NCBI RefSeq assembly: GCF_000282375.1
Contig: NZ_AKJK01000123.1
Location: forward strand, 1-35,522
Source: Pseudomonas sp. GM50
GTDB lineage: Bacteria; Pseudomonadota; Gammaproteobacteria; Pseudomonadales; Pseudomonadaceae
Length of the DNA: 35,522 bases
Direction: 5' to 3'
Under the pieces are notes generated by a model. The model was not told the DNA's origin and ran no database searches. It was given only the letters and a program-made list of their open reading frames with translations. Position 1 is the first letter of the stretch. Each line of letters begins with the position of its first letter. Shown here one piece after another: positions 15,248 to 23,212 of this stretch. The position numbers and the translations under genes are program-made.

Positions 15248-15775
15248 CTAAACGTTTGGGTCACGCTTTAACTGCGCCAATACACTGAACGGGTTGGACC
15301 GCGTTACCTCGTCCTCGCTCGGTTCGGGCTCATCGAGACCCGCCGGCTGCTGGCATTCTTCCGGATGATGAGCAGGCACAATGGGCAAGGCGAGCAGAAG
15401 CTCCTCCTCGATCAGTGACTGCAGATCCAAAGGATCTTCGCCCAGTTCCAGCACGTCATAACCTTTCGGCAACGACTGGGTATTCGCACCCTCCTTCACC
15501 ACAGCATAACTGCATTCGCTATGGATCGGCAGGGTGACCAGCTCAAGACAACGCTGGCAAACCATTTTGACTTCGGTGTCGATAAAGCTGTGAATTACCA
15601 CAGATTTACGTTCATCTCGTTCAAAAACGAATTTAGCCTGCACCGTACCGACAGTATCGGAAAGCGGGTCGCAGAGTCTCTCCAAATCGGCCAGCAGCAG
15701 TTCACCTTGAAGGGTGGTGCCACGGTCAGCCAATTTGCGCGGGTCAACGTGAGGTGGAATCGGGTCATTCAACAT
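15248..15775 (-). CDS. yceD: YceD family (DUF177) protein
   Basis: A 175-aa acidic protein of the YceD/DUF177 family, almost always encoded just before rpmF. It is implicated in 23S rRNA or large-subunit metabolism but its reaction is not defined. Typical segments are PPHVDPRKLADR at the N-terminus, VCQRCLELV in the middle and DPLDLQSLIEEELLLALP near the C-terminus. Cys in CQRC and a later Cys could bind metal. The promoter at 15785-15812 predicts a transcript starting only about three bases before ATG 15775, with no SD, so the mRNA should be nearly leaderless. Confidence 0.9.
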   Translation of the reverse strand: MLNDPIPPHVDPRKLADRGTTLQGELLLADLERLCDPLSDTVGTVQAKFVFERDERKSVVIHSFIDTEVKMVCQRCLELVTLPIHSECSYAVVKEGANTQSLPKGYDVLELGEDPLDLQSLIEEELLLALPIVPAHHPEECQQPAGLDEPEPSEDEVTRSNPFSVLAQLKRDPNV

Positions 15776-15784
15776 AGGCGCAGC

Positions 15785-15812
15785 ATTATAGGGATGCCCC
15801 CAGCCATGTCAA
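15785..15812 (-). promoter_or_regulatory. Near-consensus sigma70 promoter of yceD-rpmF-plsX
   Basis: On the minus strand TTGACA (15812-15807), a 16-nt spacer, and TATAAT (15790-15785): both hexamers are perfect. Nine bases separate TATAAT from the yceD ATG, so initiation six or seven bases downstream would give a leader of about three bases. Confidence 0.8.
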
Positions 15813-15880
15813 AGGAAATTCAGCCCTGCCCGTCACTTGAGCCTGCGCTAGAATTCGCCCCTGCCCTTTTGGAGATGCGC

Positions 15881-16459
15881 ATGCTGCCTTTATTACTCGC
15901 TTCAAGCTCGGCCTATCGCCGGGAACTGCTGGCCCGCTTGCAGCTGCCGTTCACGTGCAGCTCGCCGGATATTGACGAAAGCCATCGTCCGGATGAGTCA
16001 GCCGTCGAACTGGTAAAGCGCCTCGCCGAAGAAAAAGCCCGCGCACTTGCAGGCAGTCATCCAGCCCACCTGATCATCGGCTCGGATCAGGTCGCCGTAC
16101 TCGGCGAGCGGATTATCGGCAAACCTCACACCTTCGAAAAGGCCCGCGAACAACTGCTGGCATCCAGCGGCGCCAGCGTGACGTTCCTGACCGGCCTGGC
16201 ACTGCTCAACAGTCAGACCGGCCACTGCCAGGTCGACTGCGTGCCCTTTACCGTACACATGCGCACACTCGACGCAGCGCGCATCGAGCACTACCTGCGC
16301 GCCGAACAGCCCTATGACTGCGCTGGCAGCTTCAAGGCCGAAGGTTTGGGGGTGAGCCTGTTTCAAAGCACCGAAGGCCCTGACGCCACCAGCCTGATCG
16401 GCCTGCCGCTGATTCGCCTGATCGATATGCTGTTGGCTGAAGGCGTGCAAATCCCCTAG
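15881..16459 (+). CDS. yceF: Maf/YceF nucleoside triphosphate pyrophosphatase
   Basis: Hydrolyses modified NTPs; YceF-type Maf proteins prefer 7-methyl-GTP. The 192-aa protein has the Maf motif ASSSAYRRELL at residues 7-17, DESHRPDES, LIIGSDQVAVL and the signature CAGSFKAEGLG. Residue choices match the YceF subgroup, not YhdE/DTTPase. ATG 15881 is preferred since GGAG lies six bases upstream; ATG 15875 is too close to it. The frame is open far upstream, antisense to yceD, but that part has no family sequence. The gene is divergent from yceD. Confidence 0.93.
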   Translation: MLPLLLASSSAYRRELLARLQLPFTCSSPDIDESHRPDESAVELVKRLAEEKARALAGSHPAHLIIGSDQVAVLGERIIGKPHTFEKAREQLLASSGASVTFLTGLALLNSQTGHCQVDCVPFTVHMRTLDAARIEHYLRAEQPYDCAGSFKAEGLGVSLFQSTEGPDATSLIGLPLIRLIDMLLAEGVQIP

Positions 16460-16474
16460 CGATATTTTGCGCAT

Positions 16475-16520
16475 AAAAAAACCGGCCACTCAGGCGAATG
16501 CCTCGCAGGCCGGTTTGTTT
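16475..16520. terminator. Bidirectional terminator between maf and sppA
   Basis: AAACCGGCC (16479-16487) pairs with GGCCGGTTT (16508-16516); the loop holds a second small stem AGGC/GCCT. A-tract on one side and T-rich on the other let it end both convergent transcripts. Confidence 0.85.
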
Positions 16521-16534
16521 ATTCAGCCAGATGA

Positions 16535-17524
16535 TCAGCGCAATGCTGGCCCCTGAAAGCCCATCCACATCGCCAAATGCTCAGCCACGCTGGAGCCAAG
16601 CTTTTTCGAGAAGCGATCGAATGGCGATTCCTCAACAGTGAAATCCACCAACTCTTTCTCGCCGATCACATCGCGCGCAACCGAACTGGCATTACCCAGA
16701 CCATCGATCAAGCCCAGGGACAGCGCTTGCTCACCCGACCAGACCAGCCCGGAGAACAACTCCGGATGCTCTTTGTCCTTCAGGCGATCACCACGACCCT
16801 TCTTGACGCTGCTGATGAACTGCTGATGAGTGGTATCGAGCACACTCTGCCAGAACTGGGTTTCCGCGGGCTTCTGCGGCTGGAACGGATCGAGGAACGA
16901 TTTGTGCTCGCCAGAGGTGTAGGTACGACGTTCGACGCCCAACTTCTCCATGGTCCCGACAAAACCGTAACCGGCCGCCGTCACACCGATGGAACCCACC
17001 AGGCTCGCCTTGTCGGCGTAGATCTGATCCGCGGCGCTAGCGATGTAATAGGCACCGGAAGCGCCCAGATCCGAGATCACCGCATAAACCTTGGTATCTG
17101 GATTCAAGCCGCGCAGACGACGGATCTCGTCGTAGACATAACCCGACTGCACCGGGCTGCCGCCAGGGCTGTTGATCCGCAGAATCACACCCTTGACCTT
17201 CTTGTCCTCGAAGGCTGCACGCAGGCTGCCGACGATATTATCGGCACTGGCCGGCTCTTTGTCGGCAATCATACCTGTCACATCGATCAGCGCCGTGTAG
17301 CCAGAGCCGAGGCTCGCGCCTTTCTCCATGCCTATCAACGGCGACAACAGAATCAACGCGCCGAGCAGGTACAAAAAAGTCAGCGATTTGAAGAATATCC
17401 CCCAGCGACGGGACCGACGCTGTTCCTGCACACCAGCCAGCAGGGTTTTTTCCAGCAGCTTCCAGCTTTTCTCGTCACCGCTTTCTGCACTCGACTTGGC
17501 GGGCGCTTTCCATTCGTCGGTCAT
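16535..17524 (-). CDS. sppA: Signal peptide peptidase SppA (S49, short form)
   Basis: Membrane-bound serine protease that degrades cleaved signal peptides. The 329-aa protein has a cytoplasmic N-terminal segment, one membrane helix (about 45-63) and a single S49 domain. The Ser/Lys dyad is visible as Ser156 in LGASGAYY and Lys208 in SGEHKSFLDPF. The 52-residue spacing is the same as in the single-domain B. subtilis SppA, unlike the tandem-domain E. coli enzyme. NSPGGSP (118-124) is the oxyanion segment. It lies 26 bp downstream of the HAD phosphatase gene. Confidence 0.93.
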   Translation of the reverse strand: MTDEWKAPAKSSAESGDEKSWKLLEKTLLAGVQEQRRSRRWGIFFKSLTFLYLLGALILLSPLIGMEKGASLGSGYTALIDVTGMIADKEPASADNIVGSLRAAFEDKKVKGVILRINSPGGSPVQSGYVYDEIRRLRGLNPDTKVYAVISDLGASGAYYIASAADQIYADKASLVGSIGVTAAGYGFVGTMEKLGVERRTYTSGEHKSFLDPFQPQKPAETQFWQSVLDTTHQQFISSVKKGRGDRLKDKEHPELFSGLVWSGEQALSLGLIDGLGNASSVARDVIGEKELVDFTVEESPFDRFSKKLGSSVAEHLAMWMGFQGPALR

Positions 17525-17550
17525 GCCATGTACCCCAGCAAAAAAACCAA

Positions 17551-18213
17551 TTAAACCCGCTGATTCAGCCAGGCGTGCAATTCTGAAAAACGATCAATGG
17601 CCAGTCTCGGCTCGAATAGCTTCAAGGCGTCGATCGATTGAGCACCATAACTGACCGCCACCGAATCCATGCCCGCATTGCGCGCCATCTGCAGGTCGAA
17701 CGACGAATCACCAACCATCAGCGCCTGCTCTGGACGAACCTCGCAATGGGCGAGAATCTGCTCGAGCATCAGCGGATGGGGCTTGCTGGCGGTTTCGTCA
17801 GCAGCACGGGTGATATCGAAATAATCTTCCCAACCGTGAGACTTCAGCACCCGATCCAGCCCACGACGAGCCTTGCCGGTCGCCACTGCCAGATGATACC
17901 CCTCGGCACGAAACGCTTCGAGAGACTCCACAACACCCTCAAACAGCGGGGAAGGCACGGCCTCCGCCGCAATGTAGTGATCCGCATAGTGCTGACGGAA
18001 TGCTATCAGCTCGGTGTCGCCAATCTCGGGGTACAGGGTGCGGATCGCTTCCGGCAAGCCCAGACCGATAATGCCTTTGACGGCAAAATCATCACGCAAC
18101 TGAAAACCGGACCGCTCGGACGCGACATGCATCGCCTCGACAATCCGACCGATGGAGTCAGCCAGCGTGCCGTCCCAATCGAAAATCAGCAGCTTGTAAT
18201 CAGTAGGGTGCAC
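17551..18213 (-). CDS. HAD-superfamily hydrolase, phosphoglycolate-phosphatase-like
   Basis: A 220-aa HAD phosphatase. Motif I is FDWDGTLADS (Asp12 nucleophile, Asp14 acid/base), motif II is in VATGKARRGLD, motif III is the Lys in ASKPHPLM, and motif IV is MVGDSSFDLQMA. A helical cap occupies roughly residues 17-85, as in Gph/PGMB-type enzymes. The substrate cannot be read from sequence. The start is GTG 18213 within the end of rluC (14-bp overlap), pointing to coupled translation. The rluC-HAD-sppA order is conserved in pseudomonads. Confidence 0.9.
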   Translation of the reverse strand: MHPTDYKLLIFDWDGTLADSIGRIVEAMHVASERSGFQLRDDFAVKGIIGLGLPEAIRTLYPEIGDTELIAFRQHYADHYIAAEAVPSPLFEGVVESLEAFRAEGYHLAVATGKARRGLDRVLKSHGWEDYFDITRAADETASKPHPLMLEQILAHCEVRPEQALMVGDSSFDLQMARNAGMDSVAVSYGAQSIDALKLFEPRLAIDRFSELHAWLNQRV

Positions 18214-19162
18214 TCAAGCGCTCCACGGTTTTGGCCCACATCTCGTCGACCGGCGCCTGCAACTTGAGCTCACCACCATCAGGCAGCGGCACAGTCAGCA
18301 TGTAGGCGTGCAGAAACAGACGCTTGCCGCCAAGATCACGAATCTCTTTGCTGAAACCCTCATCGCCGTACTTGGTATCACCAGCGATGCAATGGCCCGC
18401 ATGCAGAGTATGGACGCGAATCTGGTGAGTGCGGCCGGTGATTGGCTTGGCTTCGATCAGGGTGGCGAAGTCGCCAAAACGACGCAGGACCTTGAACACG
18501 GTCACAGACTCCTTGCCCTCCTCCTCGTCCACCTCGACCATGCGCTCGCCGGAGCGCAGATTGCTCTTGCCCAGCGATGCACGGACTTGCTTGATCGAGG
18601 CCGCCCAGTTGCCGCGCACCAGCGCCATATAGCGCTTATCGACGCCATCGCCGCGCAATGCCGTGTGCAAGTGGCGCAACATGCTGCGCTTTTTGGCAAT
18701 CATCAGCAGGCCGGAGGTATCACGATCGAGACGATGAACCAGCTCGAGTTCCTTGCAATCCGGACGCAACTGACGAAAGGCTTCAATCACGCCGTAGGTC
18801 AAGCCACTGCCACCATGAACCGCAATGCCGCAAGGCTTGTTGACCACGATCAGCGCCTTGTCTTCGTAGACAATCGAGGCTTCGAGCCGCTGCAGCAGAC
18901 CCTGGGCTAATGGCACGGGCTCGTCGCGCTCAGGCACGCGAACCGGCGGCACGCGCACGATATCGCCCGCCTGCAGCTTGTATTCGGGCTTGATCCGACC
19001 TTTGTTCACCCGCACTTCGCCCTTGCGCAAAATGCGGTAAATCAAGGTCTTGGGCACGCCTTTGAGCCGAGCGAGAAGGAAGTTATCAATACGTTGGCCG
19101 GCATATTCCGGCGAGACCTCCAGCAGTTGTACGGCTGGGGTCGAAGGGGCAGTAGTCGTCAT
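18200..19162 (-). CDS. rluC: 23S rRNA pseudouridine(955/2504/2580) synthase
   Basis: Makes three pseudouridines in 23S rRNA near the peptidyl-transferase centre. The 320-aa protein has an N-terminal S4 RNA-binding domain (about residues 20-75) and the RluA-type catalytic domain with Asp146 in HRLDRDTSGLL. E. coli RluC uses Asp144 in the same motif. The C-terminal motif II/III TGRTHQIRVH is present. It is divergent from rne across a 700-bp gap, a layout shared with E. coli. No clear SD precedes ATG 19162. Confidence 0.94.
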   Translation of the reverse strand: MTTTAPSTPAVQLLEVSPEYAGQRIDNFLLARLKGVPKTLIYRILRKGEVRVNKGRIKPEYKLQAGDIVRVPPVRVPERDEPVPLAQGLLQRLEASIVYEDKALIVVNKPCGIAVHGGSGLTYGVIEAFRQLRPDCKELELVHRLDRDTSGLLMIAKKRSMLRHLHTALRGDGVDKRYMALVRGNWAASIKQVRASLGKSNLRSGERMVEVDEEEGKESVTVFKVLRRFGDFATLIEAKPITGRTHQIRVHTLHAGHCIAGDTKYGDEGFSKEIRDLGGKRLFLHAYMLTVPLPDGGELKLQAPVDEMWAKTVERLSAPY

Positions 19163-19191
19163 GGTGCGGATGATAACAATTTTTTATGGAA

Positions 19192-19220
19192 TTGAAGCAC
19201 TTAATCATTGCTGCTATAGT
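19192..19220 (+). promoter_or_regulatory. Extended -10 sigma70 promoter of rne
   Basis: TTGAAG (19192-19197), 17-nt spacer and TATAGT (19215-19220), with TG one base upstream of the -10 (TGCTATAGT). The predicted start is about 19227, which is about 636 nt before the rne start codon. No better-placed promoter was seen closer to the gene. Confidence 0.7.
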
Positions 19221-19226
19221 CGCGAA

Positions 19227-19862
19227 CGCCGCCAAAAGTGGCCTGGACAGCGGACTAACGGTCAAAAACCGGCCCTGACCAACGCAATTCACGAGGACGA
19301 GAGGCCGTCCTACGGGGCTTTCGCTACGTAACGGCAGAGTTTGCAGTTGTAACGAGCGCAGGTGACATAAGGCCTGAATCATGCCGCAAAGCAGAGTTTT
19401 CACTCGCCTTCCGAGCAAATATTCACGGCCAGTTCACAAAGTGCAGTCAGCTGCGAACGACCCCGAGCGAACGCTTCGGAAACACCGCCTAAATTAGCCA
19501 TGATGCGTGACCTCCCCTTTCGGAGCTCACGGTAAATGCCAACCCGCTGCGGATTCTGCGCGCGGCAGCACCCGAATTATCAGGGATACGTGTAGGGTGG
19601 AGATGCACAACCGCTGGACTGTGTAGCAATAGGCTTTATCAAGACGCTTCATCTCGTCCACAGCCGCCGGTTGATTCCTCCTCCTGACTGAGTGCTTAAG
19701 TAGCCACAGCAAGCAGGACGCGTACGTCGCGACACCGGCCCAATTGGTCGGGGTTCGCTAGACACTGGAGTGGCCAACCACTCCTGACGCACCTGACACC
19801 GACCGTGAGAAGTCGTGTGTGCCGAACGCCGTTTCCGGCAGCCCGGAAACCGACGGTACTAC
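19227..19862 (+). promoter_or_regulatory. Long structured 5' leader of rne (rne-II-type element)
   Basis: The leader has no strong coding signal and contains several hairpins. Near the gene are GGAGTGG-CCAA-CCACTCC (19767-19784) and GTTTCCGG-CAGC-CCGGAAAC (19831-19850), the latter ending 12 bases before the ATG. A GGACGAGAGGCCGTCC stem lies near 19297. Bacterial RNase E commonly regulates itself through its leader; a Pseudomonas-specific structured motif, rne-II, has been described upstream of rne. This leader fits that description, though I cannot check it against the covariance model. A 38-codon upstream reading frame (19381-19497) is also present. Confidence 0.7.
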
Positions 19863-22800
19863 ATGAAAAGAATGCTGATTAACGCAACTCAACCCGAAGA
19901 GTTGCGTGTTGCACTGGTAGATGGCCAGCGCCTCTACGACCTGGACATCGAATCCGGTGCACGCGAGCAGAAGAAGGCCAACATCTATAAAGGCCGGATT
20001 ACTCGCATCGAACCAAGCCTCGAGGCTGCCTTTGTCGATTTCGGCTCTGAGCGCCACGGCTTCCTGCCCCTCAAAGAAATCTCCCGCGAATACTTCAAGA
20101 AAGCCCCTGAAGGCCGCGTCAATATCAAGGACGTCCTGAGCGAAGGCCAGGAAGTCATCGTTCAGGTCGAAAAAGAAGAACGTGGCAACAAGGGCGCCGC
20201 CCTGACCACTTTCATCAGCCTGGCCGGTCGTTACCTGGTGCTGATGCCGAACAACCCGCGTGCCGGCGGTATCTCCCGTCGCATCGAAGGTGAAGAGCGC
20301 AACGAACTGCGTGAAGCCCTGAACGGCCTGGTTGCCCCGGCCGACATGGGTCTGATCGTTCGCACTGCCGGCCTTGGCCGCAGCAGCGAAGAAATGCAGT
20401 GGGACCTCGATTACCTGCTGCAACTCTGGACCGCCATCAAAGAAGCTTCGCTGGATCGTTCCGCGCCGTTCCTGATCTACCAGGAAAGCAACGTGATCAT
20501 CCGCGCCATCCGCGATTACCTGCGCCAGGACATCGGCGAAGTGCTGATCGACAGCGTTGAAGCCCAGGACGAAGCCCTGACCTTCATTCGCCAGGTGATG
20601 CCGCAGTACGCCAGCAAAATCAAGCTGTACGAAGACAGCGTTCCGCTGTTCAACCGTTTCCAGATCGAAAGCCAGATCGAAACCGCCTTCCAGCGCGTCG
20701 TCGAACTGCCTTCCGGCGGCTCCATCGTTATCGATCCGACCGAAGCCCTGGTGTCCATCGACATCAACTCGGCGCGCGCCACCAAAGGCAGCGACATCGA
20801 AGAAACCGCACTGCAGACCAACCTTGAAGCCGCCGAAGAAATCGCCCGTCAGTTGCGCTTGCGCGACATCGGCGGCCTGATCGTCATCGACTTCATCGAC
20901 ATGACCCCTGCCAAGAACCAGCGCGCCGTGGAAGAAAAAGTCCGCGAATGCCTGGAAGCCGACCGCGCTCGTGTGCAAGTCGGTCGCATCTCGCGCTTCG
21001 GCCTGCTGGAAATGTCCCGTCAGCGCCTGCGTCCATCGCTTGGCGAAAGCAGCGGCATCGTCTGCCCGCGTTGCAACGGCACCGGCATCATCCGTGACGT
21101 TGAATCGCTGTCGCTGGCGATCCTGCGCCTGATCGAAGAAGAAGCCCTGAAAGACCGCACCGCCGAAGTTCGCGCACAAGTGCCGATTCCGGTTGCAGCT
21201 TTCCTGCTCAACGAAAAACGCAACTCGATCACCAAGATCGAACTGCGCACCCGTGCCCGCATCGTCATCCTGCCGAACGATCACCTCGAAACGCCACACT
21301 TCGAAGTTCAGCGCCTGCGCGATGACAGCCCGGAAGCCGCAGTCGGCCAGTCTAGCTACGAAATCGCTGCTGCCGCTGCCGAAGTCGAAGAAGTCCAGCC
21401 AGCCGCCGCGACCCGCACCCTGGTTCGCCAGGAAGCCGCGGTCAAGACAGCCCCGGCCCGCGCCAATGCTCCGGTTCCGACCGAAGTCGCCGCTGCGCCA
21501 GTGGCTGCCCCGGCCGTCGCCCCAGAGCCAAGCCTGTTCAAAGGCCTGGTGAAGTCGCTGGTCAGCCTGTTCGCCACCAAGGAAGAGCCTGCTGCGCCGG
21601 TTGTGGTTGAAAAACCAGCTACCGAACGCCCTGCTCGCAACGAAGAGCGCCGCAACGGCCGTCAGCAGAGCCGCAACCGTAATGGTCGCCGCGATGAAGA
21701 GCGCAAGCCTCGTGAGGAACGTGCACCGCGTGAAGAACGCGCACCACGTGAGCCACGTGAAGCCCGCGAAGAAGCTCCAGCAGTCGCCCAGGAACGCGCT
21801 CCACGTGAAGAGCGCGCACCACGCGCCCCTCGCGAAGAACGTGCACCGCGCGCCCCGCGTGAAGATCGCAAGCCACGTGGCGAGCGTGAAGAACGTCCGG
21901 TTCGTGAACTGCGCGAGCCTCTGGATGCCGCGCCGGCCGCCGCTGCCAGCGCTGAAGAGCGTCCAGCCCGTCAGCCACGTGAAGAACGCGCTCCACGCCC
22001 ACCGCGTGAAGAACGTCAGCCACGTACCGAGCAAGCCGCTGCCGCCGTTGCTGAAGAAGAACTGACCACCAACGAAGAGCAACTGCAGGAAGACGGTCAG
22101 GAAGGCGCCGAAGGCGATCGTCCACGCCGCCGCTCCCGTGGCCAGCGTCGTCGCAGCAACCGTCGCGAGCGTCAACGCGATGCCAACGGCAACGTGATCG
22201 AAGGTTCGGAAGAATCCGAATCGGCTGAAAATGCCGAAGCGCCAAGCGCTGCCAATCTGGCCGCCGGCCTGGCTGTTACCGCAGCCGTTGCCAGCTCCGT
22301 GATCAGCGCGCCCGCTGAAGCACAAGCCAACGAGCAAGCTGAACGCGCCACTGCCGCCACGCTGGAAACTGCTCCGGTTGAAGCTCCAGTGGTTGAAGCG
22401 ACCACGCCGGTAGAAGTTACCGCTGCTCCGGAAATCGAAGTGGCACCGGTTCGTGAAGCACAGCCTGAAGTTGAAGCTGCTGCTGAGCCGGCCGTCGTCG
22501 CTGAACCAGTGGCTGCTACCGAGCCTGTGGTTGAAGCGCCGGCTGAACCGGTACGTGAAGTTCGCGAAGAACAAACCACGTTCAACTGGGTTGCCGAGCC
22601 ACCTGTAGCGGTCGAAGCTCCAGCACCAGTCGCTGAAGCCCCGGTTGCTGAAGCCATGGTTTCCGAGCCAGTAGTCGCTGCTGCCGAGCCTGCTCCGGTG
22701 GTCGAAGCGCCGGTGGTTGCCGAAGTGGCCGAACCAGTGGTTGAAGCCGCCCCTGTCAGCGCTCTGACCCCAAGTGGCCGTGCGCCAAACGACCCGCGTG

Positions 22801-23054
22801 AAGTGCGTCGTCGCAAGCGTGAAGCCGAGCGTCTGCAGAAAGAAGCCGAACTGGCTGCCACTGCTGCTCCGGCCGCTGCCGAGCCAGCACCGGTTGTTGC
22901 TGAAGTTGTCGAGGCAGCCCCTGCCCCGACCGCTGAAGTCGCTGCCGAACCGGTTGAATCCGTGATCGACGAAGCACCGCGCTCCGTTCAGGAAGCGGTA
23001 GAGCAACACGAGCAAGCCCAGGAAAAAGAGCACGAGCCTAAACCCCTCGCCTGA
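19863..23054 (+). CDS. rne: Ribonuclease E
   Basis: Essential endonuclease for mRNA decay and rRNA/tRNA processing, and scaffold of the degradosome. The 1063-aa protein starts MKRMLINATQPEELRVALVD. The catalytic half has the S1 domain (about 37-120), the 5'-sensor (Arg167, Thr168), catalytic Asp300 and Asp343, and the zinc link Cys401/Cys404 in CPRC; each is 2-3 residues before its E. coli counterpart. The tail is low-complexity: an amphipathic membrane-binding helix (SLFKGLVKSLVSLFATK, 557-573), an Arg/Glu repeat region with many EERAPR units (about 612-732), an Ala/Pro/Val/Glu-rich stretch, and an NDPREVRRRK motif near 975. The start is chosen by homology; its SD is poor and lies in a hairpin. 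A strong terminator follows. Confidence 0.97.
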   Translation: MKRMLINATQPEELRVALVDGQRLYDLDIESGAREQKKANIYKGRITRIEPSLEAAFVDFGSERHGFLPLKEISREYFKKAPEGRVNIKDVLSEGQEVIVQVEKEERGNKGAALTTFISLAGRYLVLMPNNPRAGGISRRIEGEERNELREALNGLVAPADMGLIVRTAGLGRSSEEMQWDLDYLLQLWTAIKEASLDRSAPFLIYQESNVIIRAIRDYLRQDIGEVLIDSVEAQDEALTFIRQVMPQYASKIKLYEDSVPLFNRFQIESQIETAFQRVVELPSGGSIVIDPTEALVSIDINSARATKGSDIEETALQTNLEAAEEIARQLRLRDIGGLIVIDFIDMTPAKNQRAVEEKVRECLEADRARVQVGRISRFGLLEMSRQRLRPSLGESSGIVCPRCNGTGIIRDVESLSLAILRLIEEEALKDRTAEVRAQVPIPVAAFLLNEKRNSITKIELRTRARIVILPNDHLETPHFEVQRLRDDSPEAAVGQSSYEIAAAAAEVEEVQPAAATRTLVRQEAAVKTAPARANAPVPTEVAAAPVAAPAVAPEPSLFKGLVKSLVSLFATKEEPAAPVVVEKPATERPARNEERRNGRQQSRNRNGRRDEERKPREERAPREERAPREPREAREEAPAVAQERAPREERAPRAPREERAPRAPREDRKPRGEREERPVRELREPLDAAPAAAASAEERPARQPREERAPRPPREERQPRTEQAAAAVAEEELTTNEEQLQEDGQEGAEGDRPRRRSRGQRRRSNRRERQRDANGNVIEGSEESESAENAEAPSAANLAAGLAVTAAVASSVISAPAEAQANEQAERATAATLETAPVEAPVVEATTPVEVTAAPEIEVAPVREAQPEVEAAAEPAVVAEPVAATEPVVEAPAEPVREVREEQTTFNWVAEPPVAVEAPAPVAEAPVAEAMVSEPVVAAAEPAPVVEAPVVAEVAEPVVEAAPVSALTPSGRAPNDPREVRRRKREAERLQKEAELAATAAPAAAEPAPVVAEVVEAAPAPTAEVAAEPVESVIDEAPRSVQEAVEQHEQAQEKEHEPKPLA

Positions 23055-23070
23055 TTCCATCGGCCACTAA

Positions 23071-23107
23071 AAAGCCCCGCCTGGTGATCCAGGCGGGGCT
23101 TTTTTTA
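23071..23107 (+). terminator. Strong intrinsic terminator of rne
   Basis: A perfect 14-bp stem, AAAGCCCCGCCTGG (23071-23084) against its complement from 23089, with a TGAT loop and a run of seven Ts. Confidence 0.95.
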
Positions 23108-23135
23108 TGTGAATTTGCGGTGTTTGAGCCGACGC

Positions 23136-23204
23136 CTTCGCGGGCAAGCCTCGCTCCTACAGGTACTGCGCCGAGCCGTGTAGGAGCGAGGCTTGCCCGC
23201 GAAG
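23136..23204. repeat. REP doublet (REPIN), second family
   Basis: Two 26-nt arms form a perfect inverted repeat at 23136-23161 and 23179-23204 with a 17-nt spacer. Each arm contains GTAGGAGCGAGGCTTGCC or its complement. The right arm is identical to the unit at 35475-35500. It lies between the convergent rne and cytidylyltransferase genes, a usual place for REP elements. Confidence 0.9.
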
Positions 23205-23212
23205 ACGGTGTG

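Noticed and set aside
21700..22070. Short tandem DNA repeats inside rne as a possible CRISPR or minisatellite
   Set aside because: The repeats follow the reading frame and encode EERAPR-like units with varied codons, so they are protein repeats with no regular spacers.
19758..23060. A 1100-codon open frame antisense to the whole of rne
   Set aside because: It mirrors the codon pattern of a high-GC, repeat-rich gene. The product is Phe/Gly/Arg/Ser-rich with no recognisable domain, while the sense strand is clearly RNase E.
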